Shown here piece by piece: positions 22,966-33,264 of a stretch of 64,000 bases of DNA. Position 1 is the stretch's first letter. The number at the start of each line of letters is the position of its first letter. The stretch lies in contig NZ_SSXV01000009.1 of assembly GCF_009469595.2 (NCBI RefSeq), positions 97,480 to 161,479 on the forward strand, written 5' to 3'. The position numbers and the translations under genes were made by a program. Below the pieces are notes generated by a model. That model was not told where the DNA came from, searched no databases, and saw nothing but the letters and a program-made list of their open reading frames with translations. This DNA comes from Thauera sp. 2A1. GTDB taxonomy: Bacteria > Pseudomonadota > Gammaproteobacteria > Burkholderiales > Rhodocyclaceae.

Positions 22966-23568
22966 ATGGAATTCAAGACCTTCGTCTTCTACTTTCTTGC
23001 CGTAATCATGGTGGTTGCGGCATTGAGGGTCATCACTGTGCGCAACCCGGTGCATGCCGCGTTGTTCCTCGTGCTGACGTTCTTCAACGCGGGCGGCATC
23101 TGGCTGCTTCTGCAGGCGGAATTCCTGGCCATCACGTTGGTGATGGTCTACGTTGGCGCGGTGATGGTGCTCTTCCTCTTCGTCGTGATGATGCTCGACA
23201 TCAATCTCGATCGGATACGCGAGGGTTTCTGGAGCTACCTGCCGGTGGGCGCGCTGGTCGGCGTGTTGATGCTGATCGAGATGGTGATGGTGCTTGGCGG
23301 ACGCTATTTCGGACTGGATGCCATGCCGGCGCCGCCTGCAGCGCAGGCAGGTTTCAGCAACACGCGTGAACTCGGGCGCGTCCTCTATACGGACTACGTC
23401 TATCCCTTTGAACTGGCTTCGCTGGTTCTGCTCGTGGCGATGGTGGCGGCCGTTGCCTTGACATTGCGGAAGCGCAGGGGTGTGAAGTACATCGACCCGG
23501 CCGAGCAGGTCGCCGTCAGGCGGGAGGGTCGCGTCGAGTTGGTCAAGATGGCGGCCGAGAAAGAATAA
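22966..23568 (+). CDS. nuoJ: NADH-quinone oxidoreductase subunit J
   Basis: NuoJ is an antiporter-associated membrane subunit. The 200 residues have about five hydrophobic helices with the family motif VYVGAVMVLFLFVVMML. A hydrophilic, basic C-terminal tail follows. It starts 33 nt after nuoI. Confidence 0.94.
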   Translation: MEFKTFVFYFLAVIMVVAALRVITVRNPVHAALFLVLTFFNAGGIWLLLQAEFLAITLVMVYVGAVMVLFLFVVMMLDINLDRIREGFWSYLPVGALVGVLMLIEMVMVLGGRYFGLDAMPAPPAAQAGFSNTRELGRVLYTDYVYPFELASLVLLVAMVAAVALTLRKRRGVKYIDPAEQVAVRREGRVELVKMAAEKE

Positions 23569-23626
23569 AACGATCCGCGAACAAGAACCGCGTCGGGGAC
23601 TTGCCGGCGCGACCAGGGAGTCATAG

Positions 23627-23932
23627 ATGCTTGCGCTTTCCCATTACCTCATTCTGGGCGCGATCCTGTTCGCGATAAGCGTGGTCGGGATCTTCCTTAA
23701 CCGGAAGAACCTGATCGTGCTGTTGATGGCCATCGAGCTGATGCTGCTCGCGGTCAATCTGAACTTCATTGCGTTCTCGCACTATCTCGGCGACATCGCC
23801 GGACAGGTGTTTGTTTTCTTCATTCTCACGGTGGCGGCGGCCGAGTCGGCGATCGGCCTGGCGATCTTGATCGTTATGTTCCGCAACATGCGGACCATCC
23901 ATGTGGATGACCTGGACAGCCTCAAGGGTTAA
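23627..23932 (+). CDS. nuoK: NADH-quinone oxidoreductase subunit K
   Basis: NuoK is a 101-residue three-helix subunit of the proton-pumping arm. The conserved membrane glutamates sit in [16 protein letters not shown] and in the [11 protein letters not shown] helix. The start follows GGGAGTCATAG. A 58-bp gap separates it from nuoJ. Confidence 0.95.
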   Translation: MLALSHYLILGAILFAISVVGIFLNRKNLIVLLMAIELMLLAVNLNFIAFSHYLGDIAGQVFVFFILTVAAAESAIGLAILIVMFRNMRTIHVDDLDSLKG

Positions 23933-23944
23933 GGAAGCGTCGCG

Positions 23945-25960
23945 ATGACGGACATGCAGAAGCTCTATCTCCTCGTGCCCCTGGCGCCACTGGCGGGTGC
24001 GATCCTCGCTGGTCTCTTCGGCAAGGCGATTGGTCGCGCAGGGGCGCACGTCGCGACCATCCTTGGCGTGGCCGTGGCGTTCGTCGCGTCGGTCTTCGTT
24101 TTCAGGGACGTGCAAGCCGGCAACACCTTCAACGGGACCATTTACACCTGGATGATGGCCGGAGGGATCAAGTTCGAGGTCGGTTTCCTGATCGACTCGC
24201 TGACAGTGATGATGATGCTCGTCGTGACATTCGTGTCCCTGATGGTGCACATCTACACGATTGGTTATATGTCGGAAGATCCAGGCTATCAGCGCTTCTT
24301 CAGCTACATCTCGCTGTTCACCTTCTCGATGCTGATGCTGGTGATGTCGAACAACTTCCTGCAGTTGTTCTTCGGCTGGGAAGCGGTGGGTCTGGTGTCC
24401 TATCTCCTGATCGGCTTCTGGTACGAGCGGCCTACAGCGATTTACGCGAACCTCAAGGCGTTCCTGGTCAATCGTGTGGGCGACTTTGGGTTCCTGCTCG
24501 GTATCGGCCTTGTTGCTGCGTATGCGGGTTCGCTGAATTACGCCGAAGTCTTTGCCAAGGCAGGTGAACTCGCCTCGCAGGAGATGGCGGTGACCGGGTG
24601 GCCCCTCATCACCGCGATCTGCATCTGCCTCTTCATCGGCGCGATGGGCAAGTCTGCGCAGGTTCCGTTGCATGTCTGGCTGCCGGATTCGATGGAGGGT
24701 CCGACCCCGATCTCCGCACTGATTCATGCCGCAACGATGGTGACGGCCGGCATCTTCATGGTGGCGCGTATGTCCCCGCTGTTCGAGCTGTCCGATACCG
24801 CGCTGTCGTTCGTGCTGGTGATCGGTGCGACAACCGCGCTCTTCATGGGTTTCCTGGGCATCGTGCAGAACGACGTCAAGCGTGTCGTAGCGTATTCGAC
24901 ACTGTCTCAGCTCGGCTACATGACCGTCGCGCTCGGCGTCTCGGCTTACTCGGCGGCGGTGTTCCACTTGATGACCCACGCGTTCTTCAAGGCGCTGCTT
25001 TTCCTCGGTGCAGGTTCGGTGATCATCGGCATGCACCATGATCAGGACATGCGCAACATGGGCGGCCTGCGCAAATACATGCCGATCACGTGGATTACGT
25101 CACTGCTCGGCTCGCTCGCGCTTATCGGCTTTCCGTTCTTCTCGGGTTTCTACTCGAAGGATTCGATCATCGAAGCCGTGCATGGGTCACATATTCCCGG
25201 CTCCGGTTATGCGCTCTTCTGCGTAATGCTAGGGGTCTTCATCACTGCGTTCTATTCCTTCCGCATGTATTTCCTCGTCTTCCACGGGGAGGAGCGCTTC
25301 GGCAAGGCGCATCACGATCATCATGGCGATCACGATGACGAGGAGCCGAGTGAGGACCATCATCACGGCCTCGCGCCGGGCCAGAAGCCGCACGAGTCCC
25401 CGCTGGTCGTGACGTTGCCACTCATTCTTCTCGCGATTCCGTCAGTGGTGATCGGTTTCATGACGATAGAGCCGATGCTGTTCGGCGAGTGGTTCAAGGG
25501 AGTGATCTTCGTCGGTGAGAACCATGCTGGCCTCAAGGAACTCGCGGAACATTTCCATGGGCCCGTGGCGATGGCTCTGCACGGGCTGCAGACGGCACCG
25601 TTCTGGTTGGCGATTTCGGGGGTGGCGCTGGCGTGGTTCTTCTACATGGTGAAGCCGGGTATTCCGGCTGCCATCCAACGCACTTTCAAGCCGTTGTATG
25701 TTCTGCTCGACAACAAGTATTACTTCGATCGCTTCAACGAGATCTTCTTCGCTGGTGGCTCGCGCTTGCTGGGACGTGGATTGTGGAAAATCGGTGATCA
25801 GGGGGTCATCGATGGCGTCGCAGTGAATGGCACGGCCAAGCTTGTCGGCTGGGTGGCGCAGATCTCGCGCCTGGTTCAGACGGGACATCTCTACCAGTAT
25901 GCGTTCGTGATGATCATTGGCGTGTTCGTGCTGCTCACCTTCTGGTTCAATCGGGGTTGA
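23945..25960 (+). CDS. nuoL: NADH-quinone oxidoreductase subunit L
   Basis: NuoL is the distal Mrp-antiporter-like proton-pumping subunit, with a long C-terminal lateral helix. The 671 residues contain FGWEAVGLVSYLLIGFW, the helix with QVPLHVWLPDSMEGPTPISA, and LIHAATMVTAGIF. A loop at roughly residues 456-475 is very rich in His and Asp/Glu (HHDHHGDHDDEEPSEDHHHG). It lies on a membrane surface after the main helices and is probably a lineage-specific decoration. Start spacing to nuoK is 12 nt. Confidence 0.96.
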   Translation: MTDMQKLYLLVPLAPLAGAILAGLFGKAIGRAGAHVATILGVAVAFVASVFVFRDVQAGNTFNGTIYTWMMAGGIKFEVGFLIDSLTVMMMLVVTFVSLMVHIYTIGYMSEDPGYQRFFSYISLFTFSMLMLVMSNNFLQLFFGWEAVGLVSYLLIGFWYERPTAIYANLKAFLVNRVGDFGFLLGIGLVAAYAGSLNYAEVFAKAGELASQEMAVTGWPLITAICICLFIGAMGKSAQVPLHVWLPDSMEGPTPISALIHAATMVTAGIFMVARMSPLFELSDTALSFVLVIGATTALFMGFLGIVQNDVKRVVAYSTLSQLGYMTVALGVSAYSAAVFHLMTHAFFKALLFLGAGSVIIGMHHDQDMRNMGGLRKYMPITWITSLLGSLALIGFPFFSGFYSKDSIIEAVHGSHIPGSGYALFCVMLGVFITAFYSFRMYFLVFHGEERFGKAHHDHHGDHDDEEPSEDHHHGLAPGQKPHESPLVVTLPLILLAIPSVVIGFMTIEPMLFGEWFKGVIFVGENHAGLKELAEHFHGPVAMALHGLQTAPFWLAISGVALAWFFYMVKPGIPAAIQRTFKPLYVLLDNKYYFDRFNEIFFAGGSRLLGRGLWKIGDQGVIDGVAVNGTAKLVGWVAQISRLVQTGHLYQYAFVMIIGVFVLLTFWFNRG

Positions 25961-26041
25961 GCGGGCTGTTATTCGCGCACGAGTCGAATCAGATAACAAG
26001 ATGGAACGCGCTCAAGTGAGCGCATACAACGGATAGCAACG

Positions 26042-27523
26042 ATGACGGACATTCCTTTCCTCAGTCTCGCGATCTGGGTGCCGATCCTTGGGGGTGTGCT
26101 GGTGCTTGCCACCGGCTCCGATCGGAACGCCCCGCTGGCTCGGATTCTTGCCTTTGCGGTGGCGGTCGCGGGATTTGTCGTGACGATTCCGCTGTACACG
26201 GGCTTCGACACGAGTTCGAGTGCCATGCAGTTCGTGGAACTGCAGTCGTGGATTCCGCGTTTCAACATCAATTACCACCTCGGCGTCGACGGCATTTCTG
26301 TGCTTTTCCTGCTCCTGAACGCGTTCATCACGATCATGGTGGTGATGGCGGGGTGGCAGGTGATCCAGGAGAGGGTGGCGCAGTACATGGCGGCCTTCCT
26401 GATCATGTCCGGCCTGATGAACGGGATCTTCTCTGCACTCGACGGAGTGCTGTTCTACGTCTTCTTCGAAGCCTCGCTCATTCCGCTCTACCTCGTCATC
26501 GGCATCTGGGGCGGTCAGAACCGGGTGTACGCAGCGATCAAGTTCTTCCTCTATACGCTGCTCGGTTCGTTGCTGATGCTGATCGCGCTGCTGTACCTGT
26601 TCATGCAATCGGGCGGTAGTTTCAGTATCCTCGACTGGCATCAACTGCCGTTGCCGATGGAGCCACAGGTCCTGATATTCCTGGCGTTCCTGATTGCCTT
26701 CGGTGTCAAGGTGCCGATGTGGCCGGTTCATACTTGGCTGCCAGATGCACACGTCGAAGCCCCGACTGGCGGTTCAGTGGTGCTGGCAGCGATCGCGCTG
26801 AAGCTTGGTGCTTATGGTTTCCTGCGGTTCTCGATTCCCATCGTTCCCGATGCGGCGCACCAGCTTGCCCCGGTGGTCATCACTTTGTCGCTGATCGCGG
26901 TCATCTACATCGGCTTCGTGGCACTGGTCCAGACCGACATGAAGAAGCTGGTGGCATACTCGTCGATCTCGCACATGGGTTTTGTCACGCTGGGCTTCTT
27001 CATGTTCAACCAGCTTGGCATCGAGGGCGCTATCGTGCAGATGATTTCGCACGGTTTTGTTTCCGGAGCGATGTTCCTTTGCATCGGCGTTCTTTATGAC
27101 CGCGTGCACTCGCGCCAGATTGCCGATTACGGCGGGGTGGTGCATACGATGCCGAAGTTTGCCGCCTTCTTCATGCTGTTCGCGATGGCCAACTCGGGCT
27201 TGCCGGCGACTTCGGGCTTCGTGGGTGAATTCATGGTGGTCCTGGGCGCGGTGAAGTTCAATTTCTGGGTTGCTTTCGCGGCTGCGGTGACGCTGATCCT
27301 CGGTGCGGCATATACCTTGTGGATGTACAAGCGCGTCGTATTCGGCAAGGTGGCGAACAGCCACGTTGCCGAACTGGAGGACATCAACGCGCGTGAATTC
27401 GCATTCCTTGCCATCCTCGCGCTGTGCGTACTGGCGATGGGTCTCTACCCCTTCCCCTTCACTGAAGTCATGCATGCATCGGTGGATGAGTTGCTGCGGC
27501 ATGTAGCAGTGAGCAAGCTCTGA
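26042..27523 (+). CDS. nuoM: NADH-quinone oxidoreductase subunit M
   Basis: NuoM is the second Mrp-antiporter-like proton-pumping subunit. At 493 residues with about 14 helices it shows FFEASLIPLYLVIGIWGG, with the conserved membrane glutamate. KVPMWPVHTWLPDAHVEAPT and AYSSISHMGF are also typical. An 81-bp gap after nuoL shows no clear signal. Confidence 0.96.
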   Translation: MTDIPFLSLAIWVPILGGVLVLATGSDRNAPLARILAFAVAVAGFVVTIPLYTGFDTSSSAMQFVELQSWIPRFNINYHLGVDGISVLFLLLNAFITIMVVMAGWQVIQERVAQYMAAFLIMSGLMNGIFSALDGVLFYVFFEASLIPLYLVIGIWGGQNRVYAAIKFFLYTLLGSLLMLIALLYLFMQSGGSFSILDWHQLPLPMEPQVLIFLAFLIAFGVKVPMWPVHTWLPDAHVEAPTGGSVVLAAIALKLGAYGFLRFSIPIVPDAAHQLAPVVITLSLIAVIYIGFVALVQTDMKKLVAYSSISHMGFVTLGFFMFNQLGIEGAIVQMISHGFVSGAMFLCIGVLYDRVHSRQIADYGGVVHTMPKFAAFFMLFAMANSGLPATSGFVGEFMVVLGAVKFNFWVAFAAAVTLILGAAYTLWMYKRVVFGKVANSHVAELEDINAREFAFLAILALCVLAMGLYPFPFTEVMHASVDELLRHVAVSKL

Positions 27524-27576
27524 GTGCCACGGCACCACGTGAGCTAAGCCGAGATAATTAACGGACTGGTCAGAAG

Positions 27577-29043
27577 ATGAACTTTGTCGTCCCCGACTTC
27601 TACCCCGCAGCGGCCGAGATCTTCGTCGCCGTGATGGCGCTCGTGATCATGCTGGCGAGTACGTTCGCCCGTGGTGTGCGCTGGCTTGGGTATGCGCTTA
27701 CCCAACTCACGTTGATCGCAGCGGCATTCGTCACGATCTTCACGATGCAGGGGGAGGTGAGCTACACGTTCAGCAACCTGTTCGTGAGCGATCTCATGGG
27801 CCAGTTCCTGAAACTCGTCATCTATTTCTCGATGGCCGTTGCGCTCTTGTATGGCCGGGGGTATCTGGCCGACCGGAACATCGACAAGCCCGAGTACTAC
27901 CTTCTCGCATTGCTGATGACGCTTGGCATGATGGTGATGGTGACCGCCAACCACATGCTCCCGATGTATATCGGCCTGGAGATGATGTCGCTCGCGCTCT
28001 ATACGATGGTGGCTTTCGACCGGGACTCCGGACGCTCGACGGAAGCGGCGATGAAGTATTTCGTGCTCGGTGCTCTCGCTTCCGGCCTGCTGCTGTACGG
28101 CATGTCAATGGTTTATGGTGCTACCGGCTCGCTCGAATTTACTGGTATCGCGCAGGCGGTCTACAACCAAGCCGCCAACCAGACGGTGTTGCTGTTTGGG
28201 CTCGTCTTCCTGGTGGCGGGGATCGCCTTCAAGCTCGGCGTCGTTCCGTTCCACATGTGGGTGCCGGATGTGTATCAGGGGGCACCTACGGCGGTGACGC
28301 TGGTGATTGCCACGGCACCCAAGCTTGCTGCGTTCGCGATGGCGATTCGGCTGCTGGTCTGGGGCCTCTTCGACCTCGCGGCGCAGTGGCAAACCATGCT
28401 GATGTTGATTGCGGTCGCATCCATCGTGTTGGGCAACCTTGCTGCGATCGCACAGCAGAACATCAAGCGCATGCTTGCCTACTCGGGCATCTCGCACATG
28501 GGTTTCGTCGTGCTAGGCCTGCTTGCCGGTGTGGTCGATGGCGATCGCCACTTCGCCCTCAATGCCTACAGCTCTGCGATGTTCTATGCAGTGGCGTACG
28601 TGATCATGAGCCTGGCCTCATTCGGCATGGTGATCCTGCTCTCGCGTGCGGGTTTCGAAGCTGAGAACATCGACGACTTCAAGGGTTTGAACAAGCGCAG
28701 CCCGTGGTTTGCGCTGATGATGATGTTCGTGATGTTCTCGATGGCGGGCATTCCGTTCTTCATCGGGTTCTTCGCCAAGCTCTCGGTCCTGCAAGCCGTC
28801 GTGGCGGCCGGATACTTCTGGCTGGCGGTCGTAGCGGTGATCATGTCTGTGATTGGTGCCTTCTATTATCTGCGAGTGGTGAAGGTGATGTATTTCGATG
28901 CGCCGGAGGATACGAGCGAGATTCGTGCGCCTGCGGAACTGCGGGTGCTGCTTTCCGCCAACGGCTTGGCAATTGCGGCGCTCGGTGTCGCACCGCAGAT
29001 GCTGATGTCACTCTGCGCGTACGCACTTCTCGCATCGCTCTGA
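27577..29043 (+). CDS. nuoN: NADH-quinone oxidoreductase subunit N
   Basis: NuoN is the third antiporter-like subunit of complex I. The 488 residues have about 14 helices and the motifs [40 protein letters not shown] and [10 protein letters not shown]. It completes nuoA-N on one strand with no gene missing. Confidence 0.96.
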   Translation: MNFVVPDFYPAAAEIFVAVMALVIMLASTFARGVRWLGYALTQLTLIAAAFVTIFTMQGEVSYTFSNLFVSDLMGQFLKLVIYFSMAVALLYGRGYLADRNIDKPEYYLLALLMTLGMMVMVTANHMLPMYIGLEMMSLALYTMVAFDRDSGRSTEAAMKYFVLGALASGLLLYGMSMVYGATGSLEFTGIAQAVYNQAANQTVLLFGLVFLVAGIAFKLGVVPFHMWVPDVYQGAPTAVTLVIATAPKLAAFAMAIRLLVWGLFDLAAQWQTMLMLIAVASIVLGNLAAIAQQNIKRMLAYSGISHMGFVVLGLLAGVVDGDRHFALNAYSSAMFYAVAYVIMSLASFGMVILLSRAGFEAENIDDFKGLNKRSPWFALMMMFVMFSMAGIPFFIGFFAKLSVLQAVVAAGYFWLAVVAVIMSVIGAFYYLRVVKVMYFDAPEDTSEIRAPAELRVLLSANGLAIAALGVAPQMLMSLCAYALLASL

Positions 29044-29075
29044 TCGCCAATAGCACAGTCGCGCACGCTGATTTC

Positions 29076-29411
29076 ATGTCTGGTTCATCAGGGGCTTGGT
29101 TGCTGCTCGCGGCAGCATTTTTCGCCGCGAATCTGCCGTTCATCTTCGAGAGAGTTTTTTTCGTTGTGCGCGTGCCTGCCGGTCGGCGCAAGCGTTTCGG
29201 CTGGCGCCTCGCGGAGTTGGTGTTGCTCTATTTTCTCGTGGGCATCGCGTCCCTCCTTTTCGAGGATCGCGGCTACGGTGGCGTGTATCGTCAAGGCTGG
29301 GAGTTCTATGCGACCACGATCAGCCTCTTTCTCGTGTTTGCCTTCCCGGGTTTTGTTTTCCGCTATCTGTGGCGCCACGAGATTTCTATGCGTCGTGCGG
29401 TGAAGGGTTAG
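29076..29411 (+). CDS. DUF2818 family membrane protein
   Basis: A 111-residue protein with three hydrophobic segments (about 7-25, 43-60 and 80-98), starting MSGSSGAWLLLAAAFFAANL. It resembles the DUF2818 family, which follows nuoN in many betaproteobacteria. It starts 32 nt after nuoN and is probably cotranscribed. This location suggests a lineage-specific link to complex I, but the function is unknown. The frame is open further upstream inside nuoN, which is only an overlapping frame. Confidence 0.8.
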   Translation: MSGSSGAWLLLAAAFFAANLPFIFERVFFVVRVPAGRRKRFGWRLAELVLLYFLVGIASLLFEDRGYGGVYRQGWEFYATTISLFLVFAFPGFVFRYLWRHEISMRRAVKG

Positions 29412-29413
29412 CC

Positions 29414-29977
29414 ATGGCGGCGAAGGATTCCCTGCACGAGGAGCAAGTTGACAGTGAGTCGGTTTTCGACGGTGCGCTGCTCAAAGTCTGGCGCGATCGC
29501 GTGCGCTTGCCAGATGGGACGCTCGCCTTCAGGGAATACATACGACATCCTGGCGCTGTTGTGATCGTGGCCTGCCTGGACGATGGCAGGTTGATCTTCG
29601 AGCGTCAGTTCCGATATCCGCTGGGACGAGCCTTCCTTGAATTGCCGGCAGGCAAGATCGACCGAGATGAGCCGATCGATCGCTGCGCGCGACGTGAACT
29701 ACGCGAGGAAACGGGGTATGAAGCGAAAGCCTGGGCCCATCTCGGAGTGATGCATCCGTGCATCGGCTACTCCGATGAGCGTATCGAGATCTTCATGGCG
29801 CACGATCTCACGCACGTCGGGCACGCCTTGGATGACGGCGAATTCCTGGAGGTGCATCTGCTTACGGTCGATGAGGCGATCTCGGCGGTGCATGCGGGGG
29901 AGATCACTGACGGCAAGACGATCAGTGCGCTTTTCCGTGCGCTGCCGCTCATTCAGGGGAAAGATCGCCGGATGTGA
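29414..29977 (+). CDS. Nudix hydrolase, ADP-ribose pyrophosphatase type
   Basis: A 187-residue Nudix enzyme that probably hydrolyses ADP-ribose or related nucleoside diphosphate sugars. The Nudix box is complete: GKIDRDEPIDRCARRELREE continued by TGYEA, matching GX5EX7REUXEEXGU. The upstream LELPAG motif and the order of elements fit the NudF/ADP-ribose subgroup. It starts 2 nt after the DUF2818 gene, so it is at the end of the nuo transcript. It is convergent with the next gene. Confidence 0.88.
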   Translation: MAAKDSLHEEQVDSESVFDGALLKVWRDRVRLPDGTLAFREYIRHPGAVVIVACLDDGRLIFERQFRYPLGRAFLELPAGKIDRDEPIDRCARRELREETGYEAKAWAHLGVMHPCIGYSDERIEIFMAHDLTHVGHALDDGEFLEVHLLTVDEAISAVHAGEITDGKTISALFRALPLIQGKDRRM

Positions 29978-30002
29978 TGGTGACTGATGTTCGGGCAGGA
30001 AG

Positions 30003-31160
30003 TCAGGTGGAACGGAAGGGCGTCCTGTCCTGAAGTTCGTCCAGGTACAACTCGATGCCGGCGCTCTCGCGTGCGAGATAGTCCTGGACGGCATGGCGAA
30101 AACGTTGATCGCGAATCCAGTGTGCTGAATAAGTGACGACTGGCAGGAGCCCGCGCGCGAGCTTGTGTTCGCCCTGTGCTCCGCCTTCGAATCTCTCCAG
30201 CCCTGTCGCGATGCAATATTCGATGGCCTGGTAGTAGCACAGCTCGAAGTGCAGAAAGGGCAGATGCTCGATTGCACCCCAGTACCTCCCGTACAAGGCT
30301 TGCTCGTCGCACAGGAAGAAGGCCGAAGCGATCGGTTGTCCCTTGCGGCTCGCCACCAGGAGGCGTACGGCATCTGGCTGGCGTCGGGCGAGCTCGACGA
30401 AGAAGCCGGGACGCAGATAGGGCGTCGACCGATGGAGCGCATAGGTCATGGCGTAGCATCGATGGAAGAAGGACCAATCGGACGTCGTGGCCGAGCGACC
30501 GTCAAGCCATCGAAGATCGAGCCCATGCTGCTGGGCACGACGCCGTTCTTGTTTAATCTTTTTGCGCTTGTCGTGGTTCATTCCGGCAGCGAACTCGTCG
30601 AAATCGAGGTAACGCTGGTTCTTCCAGTGGAACTGCACGCCTTGGCGCATCAACAAGCCGGCGTCGCGCAACCAGGCGGCCTCTTCTTCGGTTGGCAATA
30701 GAACGTGAAAGGAGGATCGCCCGCTTGCGTGTATGTGCTCTAGCGCGGCGCGCAGCAGATTCCGCCTTGCCTGCGCATCGCGGCCCAGCAGACGTCTTCC
30801 CGGTAGTGGCGTGAACGGGACGGCCGAGAGCCACTTTGGATAGTAGTGCAGTCCGTGCCGTGCGTAGGCGTCTGCCCAAGCCCAGTCGAAGACATACTCG
30901 CCATAGGAATGCTCCTTCTCGTAGAGAGGCATGGCGGCGACCAGCCGGCCGTCCTGCCACAAGGTCGCATGCCTGGGAGCCCAGCCGGTTCCATTGCCGA
31001 CGCAACCCGTTTCTTCGAGGGTGCTAAGGAAGGAATGGCTGACTGCCGGCGCGGTTACGCCTTCATGTCGCGCCAGTTCATCCCAGTCGGCAGGCCTTAT
31101 CGCGTGCAGACGGTCCAGGATGGCAAAGCCGTCATGCGTATTCATGGCAAGGGCGCGCAT
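30003..31160 (-). CDS. FemAB/GNAT-like acyltransferase family protein (DUF482)
   Basis: A 385-residue cytosolic protein resembling the FemAB-like/DUF482 group (GNAT fold, annotated as peptidoglycan biosynthesis or recognition). Recognisable segments are YPKWLSAVPFTPLPGRRLL, the basic NHDKRKKIKQERRRA, FFLCDEQALYGRYWGA and FEGGAQGEHKLARGLLP. Its substrate is unknown; an aminoacyl or acyl transfer role is an inference from the fold. A second ATG five codons inside (31145) is an alternative start; neither has a clear ribosome-binding site. It is divergent from nadE. Confidence 0.75.
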   Translation of the reverse strand: MRALAMNTHDGFAILDRLHAIRPADWDELARHEGVTAPAVSHSFLSTLEETGCVGNGTGWAPRHATLWQDGRLVAAMPLYEKEHSYGEYVFDWAWADAYARHGLHYYPKWLSAVPFTPLPGRRLLGRDAQARRNLLRAALEHIHASGRSSFHVLLPTEEEAAWLRDAGLLMRQGVQFHWKNQRYLDFDEFAAGMNHDKRKKIKQERRRAQQHGLDLRWLDGRSATTSDWSFFHRCYAMTYALHRSTPYLRPGFFVELARRQPDAVRLLVASRKGQPIASAFFLCDEQALYGRYWGAIEHLPFLHFELCYYQAIEYCIATGLERFEGGAQGEHKLARGLLPVVTYSAHWIRDQRFRHAVQDYLARESAGIELYLDELQDRTPFRST

Positions 31161-31228
31161 TTTGGGTTAGCGGCGCGGCAGCGCTTCGGATGCGCCGTGG
31201 GCGCGTCGAAGCGGTATAGTTTCGCCTC

Positions 31229-32857
31229 ATGATGAACATTCAACACAAATCGATCTCCGTTGCCGTTGCACAAGGGAATTTTACCGTCGGTGACTTGCAG
31301 TCCAATGCCGACCGGGTGATTTCCTGCATGGAGGCAGCCAGGGCGGCGGGGGCCGACCTGGTCCTGACTCCGGAACTGGCCCTTGCCGGTTATCCGCCCG
31401 AGGATCTGCTGCTGCGCCCCGATTTCTATCGGGCATGCGCACGCGAGACGGCGCGCATTGTCGAGGCATCACGAGGCCTGTGTGTGGTGCTGGGCCATCC
31501 GGTGGAGGCGGACGAGGGCTATTTCAATGCCGCGTCCGTCATCGTGGATGGCCGGCTCGAGGCGACTTACCACAAGCATCTGCTGCCGAACTATGAGGTG
31601 TTCGACGAGGAGCGCTACTTCGAGGCCGGTCTGGTGCCTTGCGTGTTCGACTACAAGGGTGTCCGCCTCGGGGTGACGATCTGCGCTGACCTGTGGGAGG
31701 CCGCGCCGGCGGCCCTGGCTCGCGCGGCGGGCGCCGAGGTGCTTCTGTCGCTGAACGCGTCACCCTTTCACATGAACAAGCAGCAGCGCAGGCACCAGGT
31801 GCTGCGTGATCGGGTGCGGGAGACCGGCCTGCCCATCCTCTATTGCAACATGGTTGGCGGGCAGGACGAGCTGGTGTTCGACGGTGGCTCGTTTGCGGTG
31901 GATGCAGATGGCGCCTTGGCGTATCAGAGCGCATCTTTCGAAGAGCGGCTCGACATCGTGCGTTTCGAGAATGGCCGCTGGAATTCGGAGGTCCAGGAGT
32001 TGGCACGGCCGCTGGAGGAAGACGCCTATGAGGCGCTCAAGTGCGGCGTGCGCGACTACCTCGCCAAGAACCGCTTTCCTGGAGCGATCATCGGGCTGTC
32101 GGGGGGTATCGACTCGGCGTTGACGCTCGCGGTCGCGGTCGACGCCCTCGGAGCCGATCGCGTGCGCGCGGTGATGATGCCTTCTCCCTACACGGCGCAA
32201 ATGAGCCTCGACGATTCGCGCGAGATGGTGCGGCGGCTCGGCGTCCGCTACGACGAGATCCCGATCGAGCCGGCCATGAAGGTCTTCGGCGAGCTGCTTG
32301 CGCCACAGTTCGCGGGGCTGCCCGAGGACACGACGGAGGAGAACCTGCAGAGCAGGATCCGGGGAATGATCCTGATGGCGCTTTCGAACAAGACCGGCGC
32401 GATCGTCCTCACCACGGGGAACAAGAGCGAGATGGCGACAGGTTACGCCACGCTCTATGGCGACATGGCGGGCGGATTCGCGGTGCTGAAGGACCTGTAC
32501 AAGACGTTCGTGTACCGACTTTCGAACTGGCGTAACAGCGTCAGTCCGGTGATACCGCAGAACATCATCGACCGCCCGCCTTCGGCCGAGCTCAAACCGG
32601 GCCAGACGGACCAGGACAGCCTGCCTCCGTACGAGGTGCTCGACGCGATCATCGAGGCCTACATGGAACGGGACGAGGCTCCGCGCCAGATCATCGCTGC
32701 CGGCTTCCCGGAACTTGACGTGCGGCGCACGGTGGCGATGCTCAAGCGCAACGAATACAAGCGCCGCCAGGCCCCTGTCGGCATCCGCGTCACCCAGCGC
32801 GGCTTCGGCAGGGACTGGCGATATCCGATAACATCCCGTTACCAGGACGAGTTCTGA
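31229..32857 (+). CDS. nadE: glutamine-dependent NAD+ synthetase
   Basis: NadE amidates deamido-NAD to NAD using glutamine. The 542 residues comprise an N-terminal nitrilase-type glutaminase domain (about 1-265) and a C-terminal ATP-pyrophosphatase domain. The glutaminase domain has catalytic E49 in LTPELALAGYPPEDLL, K116 in YHKHLLPNYEVFDEERYF and C152 in TICADLWE. The synthetase domain has the P-loop LSGGIDSAL near residue 291. Two adjacent ATG codons begin the gene and no ribosome-binding site is visible. glnB follows closely, suggesting cotranscription with the nitrogen sensor. Confidence 0.95.
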   Translation: MMNIQHKSISVAVAQGNFTVGDLQSNADRVISCMEAARAAGADLVLTPELALAGYPPEDLLLRPDFYRACARETARIVEASRGLCVVLGHPVEADEGYFNAASVIVDGRLEATYHKHLLPNYEVFDEERYFEAGLVPCVFDYKGVRLGVTICADLWEAAPAALARAAGAEVLLSLNASPFHMNKQQRRHQVLRDRVRETGLPILYCNMVGGQDELVFDGGSFAVDADGALAYQSASFEERLDIVRFENGRWNSEVQELARPLEEDAYEALKCGVRDYLAKNRFPGAIIGLSGGIDSALTLAVAVDALGADRVRAVMMPSPYTAQMSLDDSREMVRRLGVRYDEIPIEPAMKVFGELLAPQFAGLPEDTTEENLQSRIRGMILMALSNKTGAIVLTTGNKSEMATGYATLYGDMAGGFAVLKDLYKTFVYRLSNWRNSVSPVIPQNIIDRPPSAELKPGQTDQDSLPPYEVLDAIIEAYMERDEAPRQIIAAGFPELDVRRTVAMLKRNEYKRRQAPVGIRVTQRGFGRDWRYPITSRYQDEF

Positions 32858-33247
<390 letters not shown>

Positions 33248-33264
33248 ACGCTGCGTCGTTTGTT

